DNA of 64,000 bases from Reticulitermes speratus (lineage: Eukaryota > Arthropoda > Insecta > Blattodea > Rhinotermitidae). A program made the translations under genes and the position numbers. Shown here piece after piece: positions 22,215 through 33,737 of the stretch. The stretch's first letter is position 1, and each line of letters opens with the position of its first letter. The notes under the pieces are model-generated. The model ran no database searches. It saw only the letters and a program-made list of their open reading frames with translations, and had not been told where the DNA came from. The stretch covers positions 25,177,177 through 25,241,176 of the forward strand of contig JAJKFL010000007.1 in NCBI GenBank assembly GCA_021186555.1. Direction: 5' to 3'.

Positions 22215-22482
22215 GTAAAGTTGTTCCTGTCGACGCCATTATGCATATAGGGGAATAGAGGTATAGCTCCACCCAGTCTCAATCTCGGCGCTAGATAGAG
22301 ATGACTCGTCCACGTCACGCTCCGGCCACTTTACTCCAGGGAAAGAATCTCGGTACCCATTGAAGTGGAGGCAGGATGTGCCCCAGAGGCGCCAGGAGAG
22401 AAGAAAATCTCCTCCGACCGAGATTCGAACTGTGGTACGTCCAATCCGTAGCCTAGTGACTATACAGACTACGCCACGTAGA
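22215..22482 (-). mobile_element. SINE family 2
   Basis: Plus-strand words TCAATCTCGGCGCTAGATAG, CTCCGGCCACTTTACTCC and CCGAGATTCGAACTG (B box on the minus strand), ending AGACTACGCCACGTAG. A family 3 SINE abuts its right edge. Confidence 0.7.
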
Positions 22483-22765
22483 AAGCAATCCCATTACAGG
22501 CCTGAACAGGCCCTGAGGATTCCAGGAGGTTGAGGCTCCCAGACTTCTAGACAGTAGGCACATGAAGGTGGTAAGGGTGTCAGCCTACGCACCGGCCGCT
22601 TTTACCCCCAAGAGATATCTCGGTCGATCCCAGGACCATATTGCGGCCGGAAGGATTATGTCAATAAAAAATTCCAATGACACCTCGGTAATGGAACCCG
22701 CGACCTCCTGGCTTGTAGCGCAGTGCCTCAACCAAATGCGCCACCGCGTGACACCCGACTACGCT
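22483..22765 (-). mobile_element. SINE family 3
   Basis: The minus strand begins with a tRNA-like head containing GTGGCGCATTTGGTTGAGGC (A box region) and CGCGGGTTCCATTACC (B box region). The body shares CATGAAGGTGGTAAGG, AGGATTATGTCAAT and GAGGTTGAGGCTCCCAGA with 51640-51942. Confidence 0.75.
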
Positions 22766-23204
22766 ACGTACGGATGCGAAAAAATACGCCTGTGGGCCTA
22801 CAGGAATGCACTTGTTCTGAATGTGTCCGGATAAATTATGGAAAACCAAGAGAACGTGTCTCGACTATCGCCAGCTCGGCAAGGGAATCAAACAGGCAAC
22901 TTTCCGAATAAAAATATACCACAGAATTTTCGGAAAACCAACCTTTCCGGTTGTTAAATATCCTAAGATGGGGCCAACAGAACACAAGCAATACGGTCTA
23001 CTTATTCGGACATAAGACACAGTTGCACCACGTGACCGTATGCTTAAGGAACAAAATAGGAACAGGTCTGTTTTTCCTAATGAATAACGTAAATACGTAG
23101 AGAGGAGAAAGTTAAAGGCTGTAGAAAGTGAAAATACCGCACAATGAAACGTGTGTGTGTAGAGAAGCAGCAGGTTAATTAACACACGTCCTGGATCCTT
23201 CGTG
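22766..23204. other. No recognised feature
   Basis: Unassigned. Confidence 0.35.
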
Positions 23205-23690
23205 GGCCGGGATAGCGTAGTCGGTAGAGCGACTCGCTACGGGCTGGACGGTCCGGGGATCGAATGCCGATCCCAGTGGCCGTGCGGTCTAAGGCGTGGG
23301 TTTGCGGCTGCTCGCTTACTAGGATCGTGGGTTCGAATCCCACCGGGGGCATGGATGTTTGTGTTGTGTTTGTCGTAAGGACGGTAGTATGGAACGTAAA
23401 GTGACATGAAGGACGAAAAAGGATTTAAACAGTACAAAAATGGATCAAAGGGGAAAAACCCCGGAAAAAAAAAATCTCCGGTGGGGGCGAGATTTTCCGC
23501 ACCCGTCCAGACCGGCCCTGGGGCCCCACCCAGCCTCGTGTACAATGGATACCGGGTCTCTTTCCCTGCCACGCACCCTCATCTAGTGCCAAGGTTAAAG
23601 AAAGAGTAGAGCTACACCTCTACTCCATCTCTGGGCCTTCATGGCCTGTTCTAGGGAGAACTTTACCTTTACCTGGATCCTTCTGTTTTC
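23205..23690 (+). mobile_element. SINE family 2 interrupted by a family 1 SINE head
   Basis: The family 2 tRNA-like head (GGGCCGGGATAGCGTAGTCG, then GGGGATCGAAT) breaks off at about 23266. Family 1 sequence GATCCCAGTGGCCGTGCGGT with B box GGTTCGAATCCC follows to about 23365, then about 100 bp of unassigned A-rich DNA. Family 2 resumes at about 23475 with GTGGGGGCGAGATTTTCCGC and ends in TTCTAGGGAGAACTTTACC at 23652-23671. Confidence 0.75.
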
Positions 23691-23959
23691 TGGGATGTTG
23701 CGGGCGGTTCCATGGAGGAACCCGCAAAATAATTGTTCATATTCCAAAGAACCCGTAACTACGAGAAGTTTACAGACCACAAAAAGCTGATACCGGGGAG
23801 CCTTTCTATCGCCACTGGTGGGACGGCTCTATAACAATACGATACGAACACTGGCACAATACAGCTAAATATAACCTCAAATACGGACTAAAACACTAAA
23901 ACAAAACAAAGAGGTCGGTAATAGGGCAAGGAGATTACTCCAGCACTGTCTACTGCCGG

Positions 23960-24105
23960 GACAAAGCTGCTGCCGTATTTCCCAGGGTACATGAAAATTT
24001 TCGCGGTATTTCAAAATTTTTATTTATTCCGCGATTTATCGCGGAACCCCCAACGATGTTTTGAAGAACCCTTGGGTTTCGCGGAACCAGGGGTTGGAAA
24101 CACTG
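23960..24105. mobile_element. Possible hAT fragment
   Basis: GCGGAACCAGGGGTTGGAAA then CACTG resembles a hAT terminus, with CGCGATTTATCGCGGAACCC just inside. No opposing end is identified. Confidence 0.35.
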
Positions 24106-24150
24106 GTCTGGATAGACAGCTTGTAATGTGCAAAATCCAACGTCATTAGA

Positions 24151-24718
24151 CAGGATGATTCAGGAGGAAAGGTCAATATTTTGGGATGTGATAGCATCGG
24201 CCATTATGAGAAAAAAGTTCATATGAACATGTGTCTAATTCTGAATGGTTACCGAGATAGAGCTGTTTGAATGTACCAATACAAAGGCACTGTGAATGGT
24301 AAAAAAGAAAGATAAATTACCGTTAATTTTTATTTTAATAATAATTATTTAATGTTTAAATGATAAATTTGTTACACAGAAATAACAAATGACAATAAAT
24401 ATTAGAAAATCTCACCGTCAGCCTCATTGCACTTTGCAACTCGTGTGCGAAGATCGCGTGTTGTTCGTCTGAGTTGATCTTCGCGTTTCTTTATGCGGGC
24501 AGCAGCTTCCAAAATGTGAGCGAGAAATTCGTCTCGTGTATCCTCATTTCTTTTATAAACTTCGCTCTTCATTCAACCCCGAAAACAAAATTCTAACGAG
24601 CTAGGTCTGAAGATTCAAACAGCTCTATCTCGGCAACCATTCAGAATTACACGTTTTTCTCACGATGACCAACACTATCACCTCCCAAAATATTGACCTT
24701 TCCTCCTGAAACACCCTG
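24151..24718 (-). mobile_element. Deleted Tc1/mariner-superfamily element with long TIRs
   Basis: Inverted termini of about 125 bp: CAGGATGATTCAGGAGGAAA at the left and TTTCCTCCTGAAACACCCTG at the right, both continuing through GGTCAATATTTTGGG to GAGATAGAGCTGTTTGAA. On the minus strand at about 24410-24560 a frame reads TRDEFLAHILEAAARIK and RTTRDLRTRVAKCNEADGE. This resembles the C-terminal end of Tc3-like transposases, where RRV-x-RVNKCIE-x-GG is typical. Catalytic regions are gone, so it is a non-autonomous derivative. Confidence 0.65.
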
Positions 24719-24720
24719 TA

Positions 24721-25244
24721 TCCTATCAACCTTCATCGTATTCAGCTGACAACATCTCTCTTCCTGCCATATAACCACACATCTCTGCGTCCGAGTGCTA
24801 TACTCAGCCTGGCAGATACATACGTTACGTGCTGTGCTGTTGCGTTATTGTGCCTCATATGGCTACACAGCTGTGACCTTTCGTGTTGTGCTTCATGCCA
24901 GATGCGTGTTCTGCAAGGTGTACAGTCGTATATAAGACGCGGTTCTTCATATTCATTACTTGTTCAATTATTCAATCATTTCCGTGCAGTTAGTTCAACA
25001 AAGCTATTACCGTCTCGAAACTCGCCAGTGTTCTTTAACCACGGGCCACTCCCACACCGAAGTGACACGATGGGTTTTTAAATCATAATACTAATATATT
25101 CGATGTGTTAATATTCTGTGTTACTAAATGCTTCACGTGCCACATAAGGGTTGAGGCCCACAGCATGAACGCCACTGAACTACGCTATACAGCGACAAAT
25201 GGCAGGACGACACGTAAATAATGAACTAGAAGGAATGTAGAACG
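24721..25244. other. No recognised feature
   Basis: Unassigned. Confidence 0.35.
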
Positions 25245-25402
25245 AAGCACTGGGGGCCTGCTCGGAGGTACTACCCCGGTAATCGTCTAGGGGACTGAAA
25301 ACAGCCATAAAATACCTCTTAGAAAAGTTGGTGTCCCGACAGAACTGAACCAGGCACCTCCTGAATACAAATCACAAGCCTTATGGCTTGAGCCACCGAC
25401 CA
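25245..25402 (-). mobile_element. Possible tRNA-derived SINE, fourth family
   Basis: The minus strand begins TGGTCGGTGGCTCAAGCCAT, later GGTGCCTGGTTCAGTTC (B-box-like), and continues into a body with CTAGACGATTACCGGGGTAG. It is a single copy in this window, so the family call is tentative. Confidence 0.4.
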
Positions 25403-25657
25403 ACCGAATACCAGCAGCTGCACAACAAATTCAGATCAGTCATAATTGGCATTATGCAGGAGTCGAGTCCGGCTCTCCGACTTACAACCTCAAAACAAGC
25501 CAACAGATTTCAACGAAATTTTCGAAATCGCCTAGGCAGTCCCTTCCAGCAAAAGGGCGCAGCCTCCTTCCTAACATTTCCTCTTCGTATCATCGTCACA
25601 CAAAGCACTGACGTTCGGGGCGACAGAGAGTTTAAAAATATCATTGTACTGTAGTCC

Positions 25658-25770
25658 GGGGGGGGGGGGGGGGGGGGGGGCAAAAACGGGGACCCGTGGC
25701 GCCCAACATTTGTGAGTCCTCAGTATTGAACGTCCTTCGTGTCACCCTTCTGGCGCCTAGAATTTTGAGG
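25658..25770 (+). repeat. Poly-G run of 23 followed by a dispersed repeat
   Basis: After the G run, CGTGTCACCCTTCTGGCGCC then TAGAATTTTGAGG matches 50475-50530 (CATGTCACCCTTCTGGCGCC). The origin of the repeat is unknown. Confidence 0.7.
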
Positions 25771-25849
25771 TGCCTCCAAAATGTTTGGAAAATTTGTGTA
25801 GCTCGGACTGTGGTTATATTGTAGTCAAATGTACAAACTGAATGGATCT

Positions 25850-26110
25850 ATTAGACAGACAGGAAGACGGACGGACAGACAGACAGATTTATAGACAGAC
25901 AGATAGATAGATACATAGATAGATAGACAGATAGACACACAGATTTATAGACAGACAGATAAGATAGCTAGATACATCGATAGATAAATAGACAGACAGA
26001 CAGATAGATAGATGAACGAATGGATGGATAGCCGGACATATATAGACGGACAAGACAGAAACGGATATACGAAGACGGACAGACATCCGTGACGGTGTAC
26101 TGACCAGACC
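25850..26110 (+). repeat. GATA/GACA tetranucleotide array
   Basis: Interspersed ACAG, ATAG and GATA units over about 250 bp. The minus-strand frames rich in YLSIYLSI are products of this simple repeat. Confidence 0.95.
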
Positions 26111-26284
26111 AGACTACCACCTGGAGAACGGAGGAATCGTGGGTCGATTCGTTAAAAAAACACCAGGTATTCCTTTTAACCAAACAATTCAAACAAGCTC
26201 TGGTGTCCAGCTAACCACCTCTTCAGTGAGTCAAGTGAGTTTCGGCAGCTCCTTCCCCCGGGTAACAGCAACCGAAGCATGAAA

Positions 26285-26375
26285 CTGACCGCTCACCTTC
26301 GCCTAATACCGAAGTTAAGAATGCGTGGGGCTATACCTCCTCTCCCCCACATGTCTTTATGGCCTAGAACGCAAT
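26285..26375 (+). mobile_element. SINE family 2, 3' fragment
   Basis: ACCGAAGTTAAGAATGCGTG, GGGCTATACCTC, then TCTTTATGGCCTAGAAC follow the order of the family 2 tail. It lies between the two GATA arrays. Confidence 0.5.
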
Positions 26376-26394
26376 GAACCACACAGAGAGACAA

Positions 26395-26575
26395 AGATAA
26401 ATATATCAATAAATATACGTGTATATATGTAGATAGATTGATGGATGGATAATAGATACATAGACAGACGGATGGATAGATCGACAGATACATAGACAGA
26501 TAGATAGATAGATGTAGATACATAGATAGCTAGCTAAATAGATAGAATACACATAGCGATATAGATAGGCAGACA
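26395..26575 (+). repeat. Second GATA/GACA array
   Basis: AGATAGATTGATGGATGGAT and related units, with ATAGACAGA words; same type as 25850-26110. Confidence 0.95.
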
Positions 26576-27337
26576 AAGATACGCCTAACAAACTTCCTGC
26601 GTTTAGATTAATGGAACGCAGGATTAGAACGAACATGGAACGGCAAGACCTATGAGGCAGCCTGCCAATAACCAAAGAACAGTGATTTCATTAGTACTCC
26701 TCGGTGTCCAAATTGGCCTATGAAGTGAGTCTGATCCACACTCGACATTACCACATCTATGAACCCCACGGCAAAATAACAGAATAAACACCAAGACTCC
26801 GGACGTTCGTCAGGACCGCTTTGAACTGGCTGTCTGCAAAGTGAACAATGTGGCGTCCATGAATAGGAAGCAGGAAGGCGGTTCGCCATCACACTCGGCT
26901 CTTGATGGCTTCACTCAAGCGCAGACAGGCAGGGAGGAGAAAGGCGATTATTTCTGGACACCTCATCTATTCCTGGCTGAGACACAGATTCGTCAGGCCC
27001 GCAGGGCAAGTCAACAACTCATTTAGTGACACGATGCCTTCTCGATTGCATCAGCAACCACTCCCGCACATGAAGCACAATCGGCTCCATTAGCCTCGAG
27101 GCAAATAATTACCAATTCTTTAATTACGACTGTGCGCGTGCGCCACAAGTTTGGTACGTTAGCACTTTATCCTTGTCAATATTGGCTATCAAACGACGAG
27201 TAACTACTAAACGACAGAGCCTTTACCACCGGGGGAGCCACAGAGTAGAAGTTATAATTCCGAGGTTACAATGCTTGGAGTCTGAACCCTTTTCATCCGG
27301 TTTTCTTTAAAGCTGATAAAAAAAACTTCGCTCATTT
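26576..27337. other. No recognised feature
   Basis: Unassigned. Confidence 0.35.
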
Positions 27338-27353
27338 TTATGTTCCCGACTAG

Positions 27354-27604
27354 GTAAAGGTAAAGTTCTCCCTAGAACAGGCCTACTCTTTCTTTAACCT
27401 CGGCGCTAGATGGGGGTGGATGGTCAACGCCACGCCCCGGCCGCTTTACTTCCGGGAATGACCCGGTGCCCACTGTATAGGAGGCTGGGGTAGGCCCCAG
27501 GGCCGGTCTGGACGGGCGCTGAAAACCTCGCCCCCATCGGTATTCGATCCCTGGACCGTCCAGCTCGTAGCAAATCGCTATACCGACTGAGCTATCGCGG
27601 CCCA
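27354..27604 (-). mobile_element. SINE family 2, full-length reference copy
   Basis: Bounded by imperfect direct repeats of about 16 bp (TTATGTTCCCGACTAG at the left, TTATGGTTACCGACTAG at the right). On the minus strand the tRNA-like head GGCCGCGATAGCTCAGTCGG (A box) is followed by GGGATCGAATACC (B box), a body with GGGCGAGGTTTTCAGCGCCC and CCGGGGCGTGGCGTTGACC, and a tail ending in AACTTTACCTTTACC. Confidence 0.92.
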
Positions 27605-27622
27605 CTTATGGTTACCGACTAG

Positions 27623-28719
27623 TAAACGGTAAGTCACGAGCAGCTGAACTAGGAATGTAAATTATTTCATTTACTGGCACTCTCAAATATAAAATTATTG
27701 AAGGCAAATATGGCAAGTGTTTCTACAAGGGATTTCTCCTTCACAGCATGGAAAAAGTTCTTTCCTGTAGGACCGATACCGGACTGTCTTCAGTCAGTGA
27801 CACTCTATGCACGCCATCACAACCAGTTTCTCAAATATACATTTTAATATCACTTTCAATTTTATATCTAGATTTCTCAGCTGTCCTTCCAATCAAGCTT
27901 TCCAATGAGAAATATTTGCGTGAATTTTTCAAATTCCGTATTTATAGCACAGCAGTATGCAATGTAAAACTGAGTGACCTCGTTAAGGAAACAGTCTAAC
28001 CAACTTACAAACTTACTCAGCCTACTGACTTGACCAACCAACCGACCGACCAAACCAACCCATCGACGATTTGTTTTACTCGTATTTATCACTGTTTACT
28101 TAATTACGCTTTTTTCATCGCCGAAGTTACACGGCATCGAAAGGTTAGTGAGTGGTGAATTGGAAATGATGTGGAACGAAGTGGCCATGGCCTAATTTAA
28201 GGTTCCACACTAGAATTTGCCCTGGAGACGTGGAGGAAAACAAAAAATCCATCAGGCAGATAACCAGGCTACGTGACAAAACTGAAACCCGATATTTTCG
28301 GAACACGAAGCACGACGACTGCCCATTCGATCTCGAAATTCGGTTCGTGAATAACTGGCTAAAATAGGCCTAACTACAGAAACAATTAAGTTCGTTACTA
28401 ACGATTTCTTCCCATGCTATGTAATTTCAGTCTGCCTTCAACGCGGAAAATCATATGATAATCACGAATTATTTCTTCTATATTATACATAACCTTTATT
28501 TACACAGTGATTTTACAAAAGTAAAAACTACACTCGGCTACACTGACGTTAGTAGCTGTCGTCCTGTGAAATTCGCAACTGATCTTAACGCTATTTCAAA
28601 CCGAGCTCGACTTGTACGCCGTCCTCCTAAAAACACGGCGTATATGCAAAAGGAAATTCTGTCCCGTACTTGTATGTAAAAGAAATATGTAAACTTGACC
28701 ATGTCCATGCCATGAAGCC
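27623..28719. other. No recognised feature
   Basis: Contains a degenerate CCAACCAACCGACCGACCAA stretch near 28034-28058; otherwise unassigned. Confidence 0.35.
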
Positions 28720-28727
28720 ATATAGTG

Positions 28728-29196
28728 CAGCGGTCGCCAACCGGTGGTCCGCGAGAAAATTTTGGTGGCCCGTGGAGAAATTTGGACATTATTTGCAAAT
28801 TTTTATGTTTATTATACTGTTTCATTCTATTCTGATTCGTCTTCGTGTCACCGACACAGGATCGCTGACAATTTTCGCCTTATTACGTTGCATCAAATTC
28901 ACGGCAATTAAAAACAAGTACCGTTGTCGGCTTGAAATACAAACGGCTCTTCGTGTTGCAGTGACGTCATTGGAGCCAAGAATCCATAAACTTATTTCAA
29001 ACAAGCAGCAACAAATATCACACTAATACTTTTGTTATAATTAAACAAGTGCATTTCATATTAATAAAATGGAACTTTTATGATCATTATTTTATAGATG
29101 TTTGTACCTTTTTAAAAAAAATTCATGTTAGTGGTCCGCGGGATTCAAAATTGTGAGTTTAGTGGTCCGTGAGGTCCGAATGGTTGGCGACCGCTG
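28728..29196 (+). mobile_element. hAT element remnant with 8-bp TSD
   Basis: Ends CAGCGGTCGCCAACCGGTGG and GGTTGGCGACCGCTG, with perfect 8-bp duplications ATATAGTG at 28720-28727 and 29197-29204. The element is 469 bp and contains the transposase C-terminus described next. Confidence 0.93.
28835..29026 (+). pseudogene. hAT transposase C-terminal (dimerisation) remnant
   Basis: The frame reads FTAIKNKYRCRLEIQTALRV, then LEPRIHKLISNKQQQISH and stop. It matches the extreme C-terminus of ZBED5/FAM200/SCAND3-like hAT transposases, where FS-x-L-x-IK-x-KYR-x-RL is followed by DLR-x-ALT-x-IEPRI-x-KL and a QPSH-type end. BED finger and RNase H catalytic parts are absent. The upstream RVTDTGSLTIFALLRCIK lies in the same frame and joins the remnant to a deletion. 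It is a dead internal fragment of the 469-bp element. Confidence 0.75.
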
Positions 29197-29207
29197 ATAT
29201 AGTGGGA

Positions 29208-29437
29208 ACGGAGGTATGGCTCTACTCATTCTTAACCTCGGCGTTAGATGGAAGTGGTCAATATCACGCCCCAGCCGATTTACCCTGGAAAAGAACCTCG
29301 TGCCCACTGAACAGAAAGCTGGGCAGGCCCCACAGCCGGTACGGACGGTTTAGAAAAGAGAAAAATCTCTTACTCTGGCCGTGATCGTGATCGTGCAGCG
29401 TGCAGCCTAGTCACAACACCGACTACGTTACCCCTGT
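29208..29437 (-). mobile_element. SINE family 2, diverged
   Basis: Starts four bases after the hAT target duplication. Plus-strand words: TTAACCTCGGCGTTAGATGG, ACGCCCCAGCCGATTTACC, GCCTAGTCACAACACCGACT. The minus-strand head is GGGGTAACGTAGTCGGTGTT. Confidence 0.65.
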
Positions 29438-29637
29438 ACGTACTTGTACGTCACGTTCCGAAATGAAGGCCAAGCTGTTGAAGGGGAGGAGACTAATTAC
29501 CTCAAACTGCTCCCAAGTTGCAACACATCAGTTCTTACTATTCGTTACGACCCGCACAACTTAGACATTAACATAGAACCAGATTTCTGTAACAAAATTA
29601 TTACACACTTTCCTGAAACATCATTACAATGTTGTCC

Positions 29638-29676
29638 GTCTTTCTCTCTTGCTCTCTCTCTCTCTCTCTCTCTCTT
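29638..29676 (+). repeat. (TC)n microsatellite
   Basis: CTCTCTCTCTCTCTCTCTCT preceded by TTTCTCTTG. Confidence 0.95.
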
Positions 29677-30148
29677 GAATGGGCACCTCCACACGCAAAG
29701 AGTGTTTTTCACAATAAACATCTCGCGTTTTGTCCTGTAGAAGCCATATTCAAACTAACTTCTAAGACTACTTTACTGAAGCATATAAACGCCAAAACGC
29801 ATGGTCCAACAGGAGAAGTAAAATTAAAAGCTAATATCATCAGCCCCTTACTCAAAATCCTGCATTTTTTTTCCAGTGAATAATATCCTACGCCGTAATT
29901 AACAGCGGCTATGACAATAAGCCATCTGCTGGCCTATGTAATAACATGCCAAGTAGCATCACAATATGCCGTTGCGAAACACAAACGACGACCGAAACGT
30001 GTTGTAAATGAAACAGGCAATAGCTTCAATCAGAAAGAGTTGTAACCACGGTACAGTTCGGCACCCAGCTCTGCGTCTCCGGAAGGATTTTCAAAACACG
30101 CCTGCTTTCGTAAGTGTTGTAATCTACGCTACTAAAAGAAAAAATTCA

Positions 30149-30392
30149 GCCTAGGCCATGAAGGCCCAGAGGGGGAGTAGAGGTATAGCTCTACTCTTTC
30201 TTTAACCCTGGCACTAGAAGAGGGTAGTTGATCAACGCCACCCCCCCCCCCGGCCGCTTTAACCCTGGGAATGACCCGGTATCCATTGTATACGAGGCTG
30301 AGTGGGCCCAAGGGCCGGTTTGGACGGTTGCAGAAAATCTCGCCAACTGGGATTCGATGCCCAGACCGTCCAGCCCGTAGCGATTCGCAAGT
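30149..30392 (-). mobile_element. SINE family 2, 5'-truncated head
   Basis: Plus strand: CCATGAAGGCCCAGAGGG, TCTTTAACCCTGGCACTAG, a C11 run in CGCCACCC, GACCCGGTATCCATTGTATA, GGGATTCGATGCCCAGACCG. The tRNA A-box half is missing beyond 30392. Confidence 0.75.
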
Positions 30393-30939
30393 CCTCCCAC
30401 ATATTTCCCCTGAATTTCTCCATTATCTGAGACCTCAAAAGCTGAGTCCCGAACGGTACGTTACATTTATAAATATGTTTCTGGTTTCGTCCATCTTCTC
30501 GTACTCAAAAAAAGAAAAAAGAATCGTGTCAGGAACCGGATCTGTTCCAGTACGTTCCTCCCCACCCTTTCACCTGAGGAATGAATCAGATCCAGTTCGC
30601 GAAACTGAGTTATTTTTCCTTTTGAATATACGACGATGAAAAAACAGAGAAACACAGAAACCCAGTAATTATACAGAAATAACAACTGCTAATTCCCACC
30701 ACGCATGCGAATGGATAGCATGATCTACAATGTACAGCACACCGGAACTGAAGTGTACACGCCCACAGCATGCAACGAGGTACTGTGGAGCGATCAGCCA
30801 TGTGAAGACATAACAGCCAGTCTTTCGGGGACTGTCCCTATCTCCATCATCAGGGTGTTGATGTAATGATGGAGTCTCCGAAACGCTGGGTACTAACTCC
30901 ACCTGACAATTTTTATTTCATTGTGGCTAACAAAACATC
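30393..30939. other. Mostly unassigned
   Basis: At 30835-30895 CATCATCAGGGTGTTGATGT, then GATGGAGTCTCCGAAACGCT, belongs to the second hairpin family. Nothing else is recognised. Confidence 0.35.
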
Positions 30940-31385
30940 ACCATCATCATTACAGTCATAAAAATCAACATCGAAACTCGAAGGTTTACATCACTATACA
31001 GTCCTTTACTCAACAGAATGCAGTTGAACTGCACAGCGTGGGTAGAGTCCCTTAACAGTCGCCAAGACGGTAGGGGGAAATATATGGATCCTGTGAAAAA
31101 CATGAGTCGCTATCACTGCATGACTTTCAATTCACTGGTCGTCATTTTTTAGGTGTTTTATTTAACAAGACTAAAGTAAAATTTATGCACAGCTCTGACC
31201 ACATAGAACAGTACACAAAATAAATGTTACTATATCACACATACAAAAAGCTAACTGCACTTTAACCCAATGTATTTTTAACTGGGATACATCGGTTACT
31301 GGCCACAAACAAGGGACGGTAGGATTTCCCCAGTGCAAACAACTGCCAAGGTCAACTGCAAACTCCTCAGCCAGCATCAGTACTT
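30940..31385 (-). repeat. Dispersed repeat, inverse partner of 3494-3861
   Basis: Minus-strand words GCAGTTGACCTTGGCAGTTG, TGCATAAATTTTACTTTAG and CTCTACCCACGCTGTGCAG, in the same order as at 3.5 kb. The minus-strand 3' end runs into TGTAATGATGATGGTGATG, a microsatellite tail like those of non-LTR elements. Confidence 0.6.
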
Positions 31386-33595
31386 GTCCTTCTTTATCTA
31401 TTCATTCCGTCGCTCGTCGGCTTGTCTATGCATTCTACAGGTTAAGAAAATACTTGTTGAAATATTCATGAATTGTACTTATTTATATACACTCGGGTAA
31501 CAACCGTCAGTATTTTGGACCTGCAATATGGCGTCTTACGGTATGGTACCGAACGGACCTAACAACAGACCAGCAAGCCTTAGCCTCAAGTCCTCTACTC
31601 GTGGTGAAACACGAATATATATTATATAAAAAAAAAAAACAGTATTACGTGAAGTGCCTGTTTTTAGCGGTGTATAATCTCCAGTACTTACACAAGCTGC
31701 AATAGAATGTAGACCCTCTGCTACTCACCTGCAACAAAGAAAATACATAAATAAATTAAAAAATAAATATATATTCACGGCCAGCATAAAAAAGTTGCAG
31801 AAAATTGGAGAATATCTTACCCATGGCTCTGTTGTCACATTTGTGACCAAGTCGGGACCATTTACTAATATATGGTCAAGAAAATAGGTCGGACTTTTGC
31901 TACGTTCTTCTGTGTAGCATCTAGGCGTTCTTTGCACAAAATTGTTCGAGAACGGTTACACGTTTACATCGATTCCCAATTACACGGTTCATCACGAAAG
32001 CAACTGTACTTTGTGTTATATTGTACTTGTACTTCCACTAGAACACTGGAAATGAAAGGTGGGTACGAAAAGAAATGGGGTACGACGCGTAGAAAGAAGC
32101 CTCACAAACACCCCCTAGTCTTAACATCAGTAATTACCGGACAGTGGTAAAGGCTTCTTGACGTATTGTGCCTGCCAACCCTTCGCGAGAAATGAACAGT
32201 TGGGTGACGTCATAACTCAGGTTTCAATGTGTGAACACTAGATGATAATGCGAACTGCGCAGTCTCAGTTTTATGTTTTTAATTCCCCATAACAAAACCG
32301 TGCTGGTGTACTCGTAGTTCACACATCATATAACAATAACAATATGTATTCAGTTTAGTCATATTATTAACACAGTCCTCATGGAACTGCTCACCAATTA
32401 ACAGCAGGTTGTCGCGGTGGCAACCCCCCCTATATATTTGTAGCATTACATGTTCTTGACTTAATTTAATCATCTATACCTTACTTTGCCCTAAATTTCC
32501 AACTTTCGCAGTTCTGATTTATTAAATTCATGAAATCCAAGCCTTAAAATTAGGTATCAAAAGGGACCCTTACGAAGGGATGCTCGGGAATGCTCAAAGA
32601 AGTTGGTATTTCAACAACTCCCGTACCTGAAAGATGTGACAGACACTCTAATGAAGGGAGCTTAAAAATGGTTTCAATACAATTGCCTCATTAAACATAT
32701 GTAATGAATAAATAGTTCCTTTGTTTTGGTATTTCATACTGTAACTACATGAATCAGTTAAAATGTGGAAATAACAGCACAAGGATCACCGCTTTATGCT
32801 TTAGCTCAGTGGTAAAGAAACCTTCTGGCCACGTAGGTCAGATAAAAAAAAAGCTTGCAGGCCACATTATATATACTACCTATATTCTTTTACTTATCAT
32901 TAATGATAATACCCTGTCGGCAATGGTACCAATATGTGGGCGGCACAACTTCTTTGAAATTAACCTTAAGGAGTTTTAATTAATCGTGTACGGAATCAGT
33001 AGTTATTCTATATGCCAAATACTTAACCTGGCGTGGAATAGCCAGTTCATGGAACAAGTTTTGCTAGAGAATTTTCATTTCATTGGACACTTAAGTGAAA
33101 TGCCCTATTAATGTACGAAATAACTAGGTTATTATACAAAACATCTGAATTGTGCGTGTTAACGGTTAAGACGCACAAATTTATACGCAGTACGTGCTCT
33201 TCCTCAATTTTACAGACCGACTACACTTACACAGTTAACACGAAGAAGACTGAAGATTATATACGATGCTCTGAACACTGCAGATATCAGCTTAGTGTGG
33301 TTCCCTTTCTGTCAATTTCGTCACGATGACATGATCCATGTACATTACAGTTACATGCATGTGAAGCACCAACAGATGGGCAGACCCTCGTTTCTCTGTG
33401 TAGCAACTCCCAGTCACATATACAACGCTAAAATTACACCGCAACATAACGGACTCATTTCCGGAAGGATACAATGACCGTAACTTTACAATACAATACG
33501 AATGCAGGCAATTTAAACATGGTTCTGACACGACTTTAAGAAATCTTACTGTCATGTGATTAGCGCAACATACAAATTAATAACATTAATCAATT
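31386..33595. other. No recognised feature
   Basis: About 2.2 kb of AT-rich DNA without family-like frames, terminal repeats or tandem arrays; the longest frame is 92 residues and looks random. Confidence 0.4.
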
Positions 33596-33692
33596 GACAT
33601 AACCTTACTATTATTCACACAGTACATTTTAACTTTATATTCACAGTCCGACAAAATGTACAATTCAATCACATTAATTGTGCAATTCCACT

Positions 33693-33737
33693 GTCCTACA
33701 TGTTTCGGACCCTTAATTTGGGTTCATCTTCAGGGAC
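33693..33737 (-). ncRNA. Hammerhead-like motif, left arm
   Basis: Read on the minus strand: stem I GUCC/GGAC, core CUGAAGA, stem II GAACC.../GGUCC with one mismatch, then GAAAC-AU-GUA. Position 7 of the core is A, which the CUGANGA consensus allows. Confidence 0.65.

Noticed and set aside
25889..26675. Membrane-protein-like frames rich in YLSIYLSI
   Set aside because: They are translations of GATA/GACA simple repeats.
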